From assembly GCF_009569385.1 (NCBI RefSeq), contig NZ_WBOF01000001.1, positions 3,172,001-3,236,000 of the forward strand: 64,000 nt of DNA. Direction: 5' to 3'. This document shows, one piece after another, positions 1 to 7,531 of the stretch (positions are counted from its first letter, which is position 1; each line of letters opens with the position of its first letter). Source of the stretch: Streptomyces kaniharaensis. Its GTDB lineage: Bacteria; Actinomycetota; Actinomycetes; Streptomycetales; Streptomycetaceae. The notes under the pieces were generated by a model. The model searched no databases, had not been told where the DNA came from, and saw only the letters and a list, made by a program, of their open reading frames with translations. The translations under genes were made by a program, and so were the position numbers.

Positions 1-2
1 CC

Positions 3-383
3 AAGGAGCTCGTCCACGCCGGCCGGACTTACGCGGCCAGCGGGCTGTCCACCGTGGTCACCGACCCAGCCTGCCGCGGCCTCGGGTACGGGCGGCGGCT
101 GGTGGCGGCGGCCCGCGACGCCGCCCGCGAAGGCGGCGCGGACCTCGGACTCTTCACCTGCGACCGCGGGCTCCGGGGCTTCTACGAGAGCGCGGGCTGG
201 GCGGTGCTGCCGGGCGCGGTGCTGGTCGGGGGCACGGCGGAGGAACCGTTCCCCAGCGACCGGGAGGGCTTCGACAAGGTGACGATGGCGGCCTTCTTCA
301 CCGCGCACGCCGAGCGCCACCGGGTGGACTTCCCGCACAGCCGGATCGCCCTCCACCCCGGGGCGATTGACCGGCTCTGGTAG
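3..383 (+). CDS. GNAT N-acetyltransferase, C-terminal part (truncated by window edge)
   Basis: The reading frame is open from the first bases of the window to the TAG at 381-383, so the true start lies upstream. The first ATG-like start inside the window would cut through the conserved core. The visible part holds the acetyl-CoA pyrophosphate-binding signature of GNAT enzymes (TDPACRGLGYGRRL, an R-x-x-G-x-G loop) followed by an alpha-helix rich in alanine and the usual beta-strand/FYES segment (GFYESAGW). These enzymes move an acetyl group from acetyl-CoA to an amine; the substrate cannot be told from this fragment. The stop is 19 bases from the end of the convergent phosphatase gene. Family assignment is secure, substrate unknown. 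Confidence 0.8.
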   Translation, partial: KELVHAGRTYAASGLSTVVTDPACRGLGYGRRLVAAARDAAREGGADLGLFTCDRGLRGFYESAGWAVLPGAVLVGGTAEEPFPSDREGFDKVTMAAFFTAHAERHRVDFPHSRIALHPGAIDRLW

Positions 384-402
384 GCCGTGGCCTGGTAGCC
401 GC

Positions 403-1143
403 TCAGAAGTCCGGCAGCAGGCGGGCGCGGACGGCGGCGATGTCGGCGGGGGAGACCCCGGCGGCGAGCAGGTGGGCGGCCGGGTCGAAGCCGTCGAGCG
501 CGTCGGCCAGGGCGGCCTCGGCGGTGGTGCCGGCCTCGGCGAGCACCGCGTCGATCCGGTGGTAGGGGTCCGGCAGGCCCAGCATGCCGTACAGCGGGCG
601 GACGTTGGGGCCGCTGAGCAGGTAGTCCTCGGTGATCGCGGCCGGTTCGACGCCGGCCAGGGCGAGCAGCAGGAGGGTGGCCAGGCCGGTGCGGTCACGG
701 CCGGCGCCGCAGTGGATGACCAGTCCGCCGGGCCGGGCGCCGGCCACGGTGGTGATCAGCTCGGCGGCGGCGTGCGGGCAGTGGTCCAGGTAGGGGCGCA
801 GCGCGAGCGGGGTGCCGTCGAGCCGGCCGTACGTCTCCCACCAGGCGGGGCCGGCGAGCTCGTCCAGCGGGATGCGGATCAGGTCGATGCCCTCGGGGAG
901 CGGGAGGAGCGGCTTGTACTCCTCGACGTTGCGCAGGTCGACGACGGTGCGGATGCCGTGGTCGAGGAGGGCGTCCCAGCCCTCGGCGGTGAGGCGGTCG
1001 AGGTTGTCGGCCCGGACGACGGCGCCGCGGGCGGTGAGCCGGCCGTCGGCGGTGGGCAGTCCGCCCAGGTCACGGACGTTCAGGCAGCCGTCCCAGACGA
1101 GGGTGCGGTCCTCGGTGGTGGTCGGCGTGTACGTCCGGCTCAT
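403..1143 (-). CDS. tyrosine-protein phosphatase family protein
   Basis: This 246-residue protein has the cysteine phosphatase P-loop HCGAGRDRTG (residues about 144-153, C-x5-R with Cys145 and Arg151) that forms the phosphocysteine intermediate. It also has the N-terminal NVRDLGG motif typical of the bacterial Y_phosphatase3 / IphP-like group. No signal peptide or membrane segment is visible, so it should act in the cytoplasm. A GGGGAA ribosome site precedes the ATG. The physiological substrate (phosphotyrosine protein, phosphoinositide or other) is not indicated by the neighbours, which are an unrelated acetyltransferase (convergent) and a membrane protein (same strand, 106 bases upstream). 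Confidence 0.88.
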   Translation of the reverse strand: MSRTYTPTTTEDRTLVWDGCLNVRDLGGLPTADGRLTARGAVVRADNLDRLTAEGWDALLDHGIRTVVDLRNVEEYKPLLPLPEGIDLIRIPLDELAGPAWWETYGRLDGTPLALRPYLDHCPHAAAELITTVAGARPGGLVIHCGAGRDRTGLATLLLLALAGVEPAAITEDYLLSGPNVRPLYGMLGLPDPYHRIDAVLAEAGTTAEAALADALDGFDPAAHLLAAGVSPADIAAVRARLLPDF

Positions 1144-1249
1144 GGGGTTCCCCGTTCCTCGTTCCGGGGGTCCCGTTACCCCCTCGTTATGAAGGACTCC
1201 CGGGAGATCCGGATGGTTCCTCGCCGTTCGATCCGCCGCTGGGAGCCGT

Positions 1250-1957
1250 TCAGGCGGCGGTGGGGGCGTCGGCCTCGGTGCGGACCAGCTTCTCGATCGG
1301 CTCGGCGGCGATCTGGCCGAGCATCGAACCGGCCACGATGGCGCCGATCAGGAAGACGGTGGACAGCCAGGCCATGGTGGAGACCGGCAGGGTGAACGCG
1401 CCGACCACGCGGGCCACGCACTCGGTCAGCAGCGCGGTGCCCCAGATGCCGGAGAAGAGGCGCTCGTAGCGGCGGAAGGCGCGGGAGCCGGCCGCCCGGC
1501 CCTCGACCAGCCGCTGCCAGGCGCCGGCGCGGTCGCGCTTGCCCTTGGTCATGAAGGGCATCAGCATCGGGGTCATCACCGGCCGTCCGACCAGTGCGGA
1601 GAAGAGGATCGCCAGCGCCACGGTGCCGCTCAGCCCACCGTCCTTGGCGATCATCAGCCGGGCGTCGCCGGTGACGAAGGTGAGCGCCAGGCCGGCCAGG
1701 TTGACGGCCAGCATCAGCGCGGCCCACGTGTTGAGCTTGCGCTCGCGCAGCAGGCCGGCGACGGTCCGGCCGGCCGGGACGGCGCTGCTCCAGGCCAGGG
1801 CGGCGAACTCGCTGAGGCCGCAGGCCGAGTGCAGCAGGTAGTAGCCGGCCAGCGGGGCGGCCACGTCCAGGGCGAGCGGGCGGAGGGCGGAGACCAGCGG
1901 GTTCGGAGCCTCGGCGGCCTCGGCGGTGACGGCGGCGGCGCTGAGGGTCTGGCTCAT
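1250..1957 (-). CDS. VC0807-like integral membrane protein
   Basis: A 235-residue protein with about five or six hydrophobic segments (for example around residues 35-55, 70-95, 115-140, 170-190 and 195-215) separated by a basic cytoplasmic loop (KGKRDRAGAWQRL). The layout resembles the VC0807 family of uncharacterised membrane proteins common in actinobacteria. The start is supported by a GGGGAGGA ribosome site seven bases upstream of the ATG. No catalytic or transport motif can be recognised. The next gene upstream (ECF sigma factor) is divergent and 413 bases away, so nothing in the context suggests a function. Confidence 0.7.
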   Translation of the reverse strand: MSQTLSAAAVTAEAAEAPNPLVSALRPLALDVAAPLAGYYLLHSACGLSEFAALAWSSAVPAGRTVAGLLRERKLNTWAALMLAVNLAGLALTFVTGDARLMIAKDGGLSGTVALAILFSALVGRPVMTPMLMPFMTKGKRDRAGAWQRLVEGRAAGSRAFRRYERLFSGIWGTALLTECVARVVGAFTLPVSTMAWLSTVFLIGAIVAGSMLGQIAAEPIEKLVRTEADAPTAA

Positions 1958-2370
1958 GGTGGGTTCCTCCCCGGCTGGTGGCCGCGGGCCGGTGCCCGCG
2001 TCGTGCCTTCAGTTTTCCGGGGCGACCCTTTGCCGCAGCAGTGTCGTCCGTTGCCAGATCCGTATGACAGACGTCATGGCGCGCAGCGTGACACCGGCTC
2101 CGACCTGCACCTTCATCCCAGGCGCGGAACCGTTCGTCCCCACTGGGAGGGAGCGCGGCGTGGTGATCCGGGCGTCACTCGGTGGCGGTGTCGTCCGAGC
2201 GCGGACGGCCGGGGCGGGCGAGCGGGGCCCGGCGGCGGCCCAGCTGATTCGTCCACGGACCATGCGGTCCGGGCGGGCCCGTCGAGGCCGCCGGGCGAAC
2301 GGCAGCCGTCCGCAGGACCGAGGGCCGGGGCCAAATCGGTCCTGCGGCCGGAGCCGATCCGTTCGCCCGA
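1958..2370. other. 413-base intergenic region between divergent genes
   Basis: This gap separates the VC0807-like gene (minus) from the ECF sigma gene (plus). I see one small inverted repeat, ATGAC-N4-GTCAT (2064-2077), and otherwise GC-rich sequence with no ORF that has recognisable protein features. It must hold the promoters of both flanking genes, but no convincing -35/-10 pair stands out. Confidence 0.5.
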
Positions 2371-3198
2371 ATGGCGCATGATGTGGCGGGTGCAGAGTGC
2401 AGAGCGCCCCGGAGCGGGCACCGGCAGCCCCGTCGGCCGGTCCGGACAAGTCCCCCCACCGGCCCGCCACCGGGCCCGGCCCCCGCTCCCACCGACCTGA
2501 CCGAGGCCGTCCAGGCCGCGCAGCGCGGCGACGAGGAGGCCTTCCGACTGCTGTTCCGGAGCGTCCAGCCGGGTCTGCTGCGCTACCTGCGGGTGCTGGT
2601 CGGCGGCCGCCCGGAGGACGCGCAGGACGCCGAGGACATCGCCTCCGAGGCCTGGCTGCAGATCGCCCGCGACCTGAGCGGCTTCACCGGCGACGGGGAC
2701 GGCTTCCGCGGCTGGGCCGCCACCATCGCCCGCAACCGCGCGCTGGACCACCTGCGCGCCCGGCGCCGCCGCCCGGTCGCGGACCTGCCGTTCGAGTACC
2801 TGGCCGAGCTGTCCGCCGGGGACGACACCGCCGGCTCCGCGGTGGCCCGGGTCGGTACGTCCGACGCGCTGGCGCTGATCTCCCGGCTGCCGCGAGACCA
2901 GGCCGAGGCCGTGCTGCTGCGGGTCGTGATGGAGCTGGACGCCGAGAGCGCCGCGCAGGTGCTCGGCAAGCGGGCCGGCAGCGTCCGGATGGCCGCCCAC
3001 CGGGGGCTGAAGCGGCTGGCCAAGCTGCTGGAGCAGCCGTTCGGGGCGGGCGCGGGGATTCCGGCCGCGCAGGTGGCGGACCGGGCCCTGGGGACGGCCG
3101 GGAAGGGCGCCGGCGGGGCCGCCGGAAGAGCCGAGAAAAAAATTCCTCCGCAGGGTGTGACAGAACGCCGGGCCGCGACGCTGAAGGACATGAGATGA
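2371..3198 (+). CDS. ECF-type RNA polymerase sigma factor
   Basis: The protein (up to 275 residues) has the sigma-70 region 2 (residues about 60-135: EEAFRLLFRSVQPGLLRYL, DAEDIASEAWLQIARDL, GWAATIARNRALDHLRARR) and region 4 (QAEAVLLRVVMELDAESAAQVLGK, RAGSVRMAAHRGLKRLA). Domains sigma-1.1 and sigma-3 are absent, as expected for an ECF factor that directs RNA polymerase to a small regulon. The first 40 residues are proline-rich and no ribosome site is evident, so the start (ATG 2371 or GTG 2383) is uncertain. The stop overlaps the next start as ATGA, which means translational coupling to a membrane protein likely to be its anti-sigma partner. A basic, glycine/alanine-rich tail of about 55 residues follows region 4. 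Confidence 0.9.
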   Translation: MAHDVAGAECRAPRSGHRQPRRPVRTSPPTGPPPGPAPAPTDLTEAVQAAQRGDEEAFRLLFRSVQPGLLRYLRVLVGGRPEDAQDAEDIASEAWLQIARDLSGFTGDGDGFRGWAATIARNRALDHLRARRRRPVADLPFEYLAELSAGDDTAGSAVARVGTSDALALISRLPRDQAEAVLLRVVMELDAESAAQVLGKRAGSVRMAAHRGLKRLAKLLEQPFGAGAGIPAAQVADRALGTAGKGAGGAAGRAEKKIPPQGVTERRAATLKDMR

Positions 3199-4172
3199 GC
3201 ACCAACCGATCCCGTCGGATCGACCGTGATACTGCCGAGCAGCTGCTCGGCGGTGCCGTGGGCGGCCCGTCGGCCGGGCAGGACGCCTCGCTCACCGGAC
3301 CGGACGGCGGTCCCGGGCAGCTCGCCCGGGTACTCGCCGCGGCCGCCGCTCCCGCGACGGCCGCCGAGCTGGCCGGGGAGGAGGCCGCCCTGACCGCGTT
3401 CCGGGAGGCCCGTCTCACGCCCGACCCCGTAGTGAAGACCGCACCCGTCCGGAGACGATCGATGGCAACCGCCGCGCTGGCCAGGGCCTTGAGCACGAAG
3501 GCCACTGCCGCCGTGCTCAGCGCCACTGCGCTGTGCGGGGTCGCGGTCGCCGCCGGCACCGGGAACCTGCCGTCGCCGTTCAGCGGCGGCTCCGCCACGC
3601 CCGATCACGCCTTCGCCGGTGGCGACACCGGCACCTCGCCCTCCTCCGGGCGCGGGACGGGCGGCGCGACCACGGGCGGTTCGTCCCGCCCGTCCGGCTC
3701 CGGTTCGTCCGGTGGCGGCTCGCAGGCGCTCGGGCCGTCGGCCTCGCCGTCGGCCGGTTCGTCGGCCACGGACGGGCACGGCACCGCGCCCTCGCCCGCG
3801 ATGGTGGCCCTCTGCCGGGGGTTCACCGACCGGACGGCCAAGGGCGAGCGCTCGCGCCAGCTGGTCACGGACCCGCAGTTCGCCCAGCTGGTCGCCGCGG
3901 CCGAGGGGCCGGACAAGGTGGAGGAGTACTGCGGACAGGTGCTCGCCCGGGCGAACGACGACGCCCACAAGAACGCCACTTCGCAGCCGCACGACCCCGG
4001 CCGGCCGAGTGCCGACCCCGGCAACGGGACCGACGCCGGCAAGAACGGCGGCGGCGCCGGAGACGGCGGCGCCAAGCCCAAGGGCGGAGCCACCGGGTCC
4101 GCCCAGCCGGCGGCGCCCACACCGCCCGACGGGCACCAGGTCAAACCCGACAACTCACCAGCCCACAGGTGA
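3195..4172 (+). CDS. putative membrane-anchored anti-sigma factor
   Basis: This 325-residue protein starts in an ATGA overlap with the ECF sigma gene. The cytoplasmic N-terminus (DRDTAEQLLGG, LARVLAAAAAPATAAELAGEEAALTAFREA, residues about 10-80) resembles the zinc-free anti-sigma segments paired with some actinobacterial ECF factors. A single hydrophobic segment (about residues 97-117, KATAAVLSATALCGVAVAAG) follows. The outer part is Ser/Gly/Thr/Pro-rich with a small conserved-looking block containing two cysteines (ALCRGFTD and EEYCGQVLARA, about residues 205-250), then a Lys/Gly/Pro tail. The role as anti-sigma factor is inferred from position and N-terminal pattern; no zinc HxxxCxxC motif is present. 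Confidence 0.7.
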   Translation: MSTNRSRRIDRDTAEQLLGGAVGGPSAGQDASLTGPDGGPGQLARVLAAAAAPATAAELAGEEAALTAFREARLTPDPVVKTAPVRRRSMATAALARALSTKATAAVLSATALCGVAVAAGTGNLPSPFSGGSATPDHAFAGGDTGTSPSSGRGTGGATTGGSSRPSGSGSSGGGSQALGPSASPSAGSSATDGHGTAPSPAMVALCRGFTDRTAKGERSRQLVTDPQFAQLVAAAEGPDKVEEYCGQVLARANDDAHKNATSQPHDPGRPSADPGNGTDAGKNGGGAGDGGAKPKGGATGSAQPAAPTPPDGHQVKPDNSPAHR

Positions 4173-4181
4173 GCCCAGAAC

Positions 4182-4229
4182 TCCGGGTGGGTGGCGAGCG
4201 AATCCCCCCGGGCTCGCCGCCCACCCGGA
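4182..4229 (+). terminator. hairpin terminator after the ECF operon
   Basis: Seventeen-base arms at 4182-4198 and 4213-4229 pair with a single G-T wobble, starting nine bases after the stop codon at 4172. There is no T-run, as is usual in high-GC actinobacteria. Confidence 0.65.
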
Positions 4230-4255
4230 CCGAACCACCGCAGCACCCCGCAAGG

Positions 4256-4281
4256 CCGCAGTAACCGCAGTACCGCAGTAA
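4256..4281. repeat. three tandem CCGCAGTA(A) repeats
   Basis: Units at 4256-4264, 4265-4272 and 4273-4281 are head-to-tail copies of CCGCAGTA with an extra A in the first and third. They lie in non-coding DNA between two hairpins. The function is unknown. Confidence 0.6.
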
Positions 4282-4403
4282 CCACCCGAAGACCCCGGGT
4301 GGCCGGTCGGCTCCCCCGTGCCCGCCGTCCACCCGGCCGGCCCAGGCCGGACCGGCAACGCGCAGACCCCCCGGACGCGCCGCCGGACCGGCCGGACCGA
4401 AAC

Positions 4404-4440
4404 GTGTGGCCCGCCCGCCCGCAGTCCGGGCGGGCCACAC
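4404..4440. terminator. perfect 14-base-pair inverted repeat before the membrane-protein gene
   Basis: Arms 4404-4417 and 4427-4440 are exact reverse complements with a nine-base loop. The hairpin sits 35 bases before the probable GTG start at 4476. It could be a second terminator of the sigma operon or a structure in the leader of the downstream transcript. Confidence 0.5.
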
Positions 4441-4475
4441 ACCCCCTGCGCCACCCAGACCACCTGGACCCGACC

Positions 4476-5159
4476 GTGACCGTCACCGCGCACGACCACG
4501 AGCCGGCGGTCGGGGATCCGCTGCCCGGTTCCCCGGCCGCCTCCCCCACCCCGGAGGCCTTCGCGACCGCCGTCTTCCCGGCGTACGTGTCCTCCCTGTC
4601 CCCCGAGAACGCCGACACCGCCGAACTTCCGGTGTTCGTGGCCTCCCCGTTCCCGGCCCCGCCTCCGGAGTCCCCCGCTCCGGCGGTGGCCGGGACCGAC
4701 CCGGCCCCGGTGTTCGTGGACTCCTCCGGCCGACGCCGGCGGCGGGTCCGCCGACTGGCCTTCCTGCTGGCCGTCCCGGCCGCCGGCTACGTCGCGCTGC
4801 TGGTCAGCACGGTGCTCGGCGGGCCCACCGTCAACGCGCCGTTCCTGCCGCAGCCGCCCGCGGCCGCCGCACCCACGCCCCAGCCGGCGGCCACCACCGC
4901 GCCGGCCGAACCGGCGCCGACCGGTCCCGGGACTGCCCGTCCGGCCCCCGTTCAGCCGAGCCCCGTCCAGCCGACGGCCGCCCACCACCCGACCGCCACG
5001 GCGGCCCCGACGCGTTCCGCGGCGCCGGCCGTACCCGTCGAACCCCCGTCGCCGGTCGCCCCCGCGCCCAGCGCGACGGGCGCCGCAACGCCCACCCCCG
5101 GCCCGACCCCCGGCCACGGCCGCCCCACCAGCGCGCCGGGCAAGCCGAACAAGCCCTGA
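4476..5159 (+). CDS. single-pass membrane protein with Pro/Ala/Thr-rich outer tail
   Basis: From GTG 4476 the protein has 227 residues. An N-terminal segment of about 85 residues is acidic and proline-rich, then comes a basic cluster (RRRRRVRR), one transmembrane helix (about residues 92-112, LAFLLAVPAAGYVALLVSTV) and a long low-complexity Pro/Ala/Thr tail. The conserved-looking piece is the helix and the following GGPTVNAPFLPQP. The start was chosen because upstream sequence in frame is basic, repetitive and overlaps hairpins. It lies just upstream of the deacetylase/glycosyltransferase gene on the same strand, so a helper role in polysaccharide export or synthesis is possible, but this is inference. 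No enzyme motif is seen. Confidence 0.6.
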   Translation: MTVTAHDHEPAVGDPLPGSPAASPTPEAFATAVFPAYVSSLSPENADTAELPVFVASPFPAPPPESPAPAVAGTDPAPVFVDSSGRRRRRVRRLAFLLAVPAAGYVALLVSTVLGGPTVNAPFLPQPPAAAAPTPQPAATTAPAEPAPTGPGTARPAPVQPSPVQPTAAHHPTATAAPTRSAAPAVPVEPPSPVAPAPSATGAATPTPGPTPGHGRPTSAPGKPNKP

Positions 5160-5272
5160 CCCGGCCTCCGCCGCCGACAGCCAAGCGCGTCGCTCGCGCC
5201 GCGCCGGTCCGTCGTACCCCCGTCCCGTCGCATCCCCGTCCCGTCCGCCACCACCCGGAAGCACCCGTCCCC

Positions 5273-7519
5273 GTGAGCGCATCCCGTCGCCGAAGAACCC
5301 CCGCACCCTCCCCCACCGCCCGGCGGGGCCGGCGCGGGGTGCCCCGCCAGCGGCCGCTGCGCATGCACTGGGCGCTGCTGACCGTCACGCTGCTCACCCT
5401 TGCCGCCGCCCTGCTGTTCCAGGGCTACACCCAGCACCTGTACGACGACCGCCCCGACCAGGCCGCCGCCCCGGCCGCCGCGGACGGCGTCCCGCCGGCG
5501 ATCCACACCGGCGGCCCGGTGATCGACACCGCCGAGGGGGGACCCCGCAGCGCGTCCCCCAAGCCCGGCACGATCGCCCTCACCTTCGACGACGGCCCGG
5601 ACCCGCGCTGGACCCCGCAGATCCTCGACGTCCTGCACCGGGCCGGCGTCCACGCCACCTTCTTCCTGGTCGGCACCCAGGCCGCCGCCCACCCCGAGCT
5701 GGTCCAGCGGATGGTCGAGGAGGGCCACCAGGTCGGCGTCCACACCTTCACCCACACCGACCTCGGCGCCGCCCCCGCCTGGCGCCGCACGCTGGAGCTG
5801 CGCGAGGCGCAGCTGACGCTGGCCGGCGCCGCCGGTGTGACCAGCTCGCTGCTGCGCCCGCCGTACTCCTCGACCGCCGACGCCCTGGACGACCCCGGCT
5901 GGTCCGCCGTCCAGCAGGCCGGTCGGGAGGGCTACCTGACCGTGCTCACCACCCAGGACAGCGAGGACTGGCGCCGCCCCGGCGTGGGCGAGATCGTCAA
6001 GGGCGCCACCGCCGGGCCCGGGAACACCGGCCAGATCGTGCTGATGCACGACGCCGGCGGTGACCGCTCGCAGACCGTCGCCGCGCTGGGCGACGTGGTG
6101 ACCCGGCTCAAGGCCCGCGGCTTCCGCTTCACCACCGTCAGCGAGGCGGTCGGCATGCCCGACCCGGTCCACTCGGCCGGGGCGGGCGACCACTGGCAGG
6201 GCCTGGCCCTGATCTGGCTCATGGGGGCCGGCGGCTGGGTGGTCACCGTGCTGGGCTGGCTGCTGTGGGCGGCGGGCGTGGTGAGCGCGCTGCGCGCGGC
6301 GGTCGTGCTGATGGCCGCGGCGCGGCACAAGCGGCTCCGCCGCCGCGGCTGGGGCCCGCCGGTCACCGATCCGGTGAGCGTGATCGTGCCCGCGTACAAC
6401 GAGGTGGCCGGGATCGAGCCGGCCGTGCGCTCGCTGCTGGCCTCGGACCACCCGGTCGAGGTGATCGTGGTCGACGACGGCTCCACGGACGGCACCGCCG
6501 ACCTCGTGGAGTCGCTCGGCCTGCCGTACGTCCGGGTGATCCGGCAGGAGAACGCGGGCAAGCCGGCCGCCCTCAACACCGGGATCGCCGCCGCGCGGGC
6601 CGAGCTGCTCGTGATGGTGGACGGCGACACGGTCTTCGAACCGGACGCCGTCCGGATGCTGGTGCAGCCCTTCGCGGATCCTTCGGTCGGCGCCGTCTCG
6701 GGCAACGCCAAGGTGGTCAACCGCGGCGGCCTGCTGGGGCGGTGGCAGCACATCGAGTACGTGGTCGGGTTCAACCTGGACCGCCGGCTGTTCGACCTCG
6801 CCCAGTGCATGCCCACCGTCCCGGGCGCGGTCGGCGCCTTCCGCCGCTCCGCGCTGCTCGCCGTCGGCGGGGTCGGCGAGGAGACCCTGGCCGAGGACAC
6901 CGACCTCACCATGGCCCTCTGCCGGGACGGCTGGCGGGTCGTGTACGAGGAGCGCGCCAAGGCCTGGACGGAGGCGCCCGCTTCGCTGAGCGCGCTCTGG
7001 CGCCAGCGCTACCGCTGGTGCTACGGCACCCTGCAGGCGATGTGGAAGCACCGCGGCGCGCTCGGCCAGCGCGGTCAGGCCGGCAAGCTGGGCCGCCGCG
7101 GCCTGCTCTACCTGCTCATGTTCCAGGTGCTGCTGCCGCTGCTCGCCCCGGTCGTGGACGTCTTCGCGCTGTACGGCCTGGCGTTCCTGGACCCGGTCCG
7201 GATCATCGGCATCTGGGCCGCGTTCCTGCTGCTCCAGGTGCTGATGGGCGCGTACGCGTTCCGGCTCGACAAGGAGCGGCTGGGGCCGCTGTGGAGCCTG
7301 CCGCTGCAGCAGTTCGTGTACCGGCAGCTGATGTACCTGGTGGTGATCCAGTCGGTGTTCACGGCGCTGGCCGGCTCCCGGCTGCGCTGGCAGCGGATGC
7401 AGCGCTACGGCAGCCTCCAGAGGACGGCCGCCCCGGACGCTCGTCCGGAGCCCGTAGGAGTCGGCGGCTATCGTGCACAGGTGCACGATGCGGCCCGGAA
7501 CCCCGGGCACGGCACGTGA
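5273..7519 (+). CDS. bifunctional polysaccharide deacetylase / family 2 glycosyltransferase
   Basis: Starting at GTG 5273 (alternatively ATG 5362) the protein has 748 residues. After an N-terminal membrane anchor (about residues 30-50) comes a NodB-type deacetylase domain with TFDDGPD (104-110) and HTFTH (157-161), the metal-binding residues of carbohydrate esterase family 4. A central membrane segment (about 305-345) leads to a GT2 domain: VIVPAYNE (370-377), VVDDGSTDGT, VDGDTVF, EDTDLTM and QRYRW (578-582). The last is the Q-x-x-R-W motif of processive synthases such as NodC, hyaluronan and poly-GlcNAc synthases. Further C-terminal membrane helices follow. The enzyme probably polymerises an amino-sugar chain at the membrane and de-N-acetylates it; the polymer is not identified. 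The kinase gene starts 12 bases after its stop. Confidence 0.88.
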   Translation: MSASRRRRTPAPSPTARRGRRGVPRQRPLRMHWALLTVTLLTLAAALLFQGYTQHLYDDRPDQAAAPAAADGVPPAIHTGGPVIDTAEGGPRSASPKPGTIALTFDDGPDPRWTPQILDVLHRAGVHATFFLVGTQAAAHPELVQRMVEEGHQVGVHTFTHTDLGAAPAWRRTLELREAQLTLAGAAGVTSSLLRPPYSSTADALDDPGWSAVQQAGREGYLTVLTTQDSEDWRRPGVGEIVKGATAGPGNTGQIVLMHDAGGDRSQTVAALGDVVTRLKARGFRFTTVSEAVGMPDPVHSAGAGDHWQGLALIWLMGAGGWVVTVLGWLLWAAGVVSALRAAVVLMAAARHKRLRRRGWGPPVTDPVSVIVPAYNEVAGIEPAVRSLLASDHPVEVIVVDDGSTDGTADLVESLGLPYVRVIRQENAGKPAALNTGIAAARAELLVMVDGDTVFEPDAVRMLVQPFADPSVGAVSGNAKVVNRGGLLGRWQHIEYVVGFNLDRRLFDLAQCMPTVPGAVGAFRRSALLAVGGVGEETLAEDTDLTMALCRDGWRVVYEERAKAWTEAPASLSALWRQRYRWCYGTLQAMWKHRGALGQRGQAGKLGRRGLLYLLMFQVLLPLLAPVVDVFALYGLAFLDPVRIIGIWAAFLLLQVLMGAYAFRLDKERLGPLWSLPLQQFVYRQLMYLVVIQSVFTALAGSRLRWQRMQRYGSLQRTAAPDARPEPVGVGGYRAQVHDAARNPGHGT

Positions 7520-7531
7520 GGGGAGTTCCAG

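Larger units (their letters stand above)
4173..4475. other. 303-base gap with hairpins and short direct repeats
   Basis: The space between the anti-sigma-like gene and the next membrane protein has no credible gene. It contains a strong hairpin at 4182-4229, a weaker pair of 8-base arms (4295-4302 with 4329-4336), a second strong hairpin at 4404-4440, and three copies of CCGCAGTA(A) at 4256-4281. The first hairpin is a likely terminator of the sigma operon. Confidence 0.55.
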
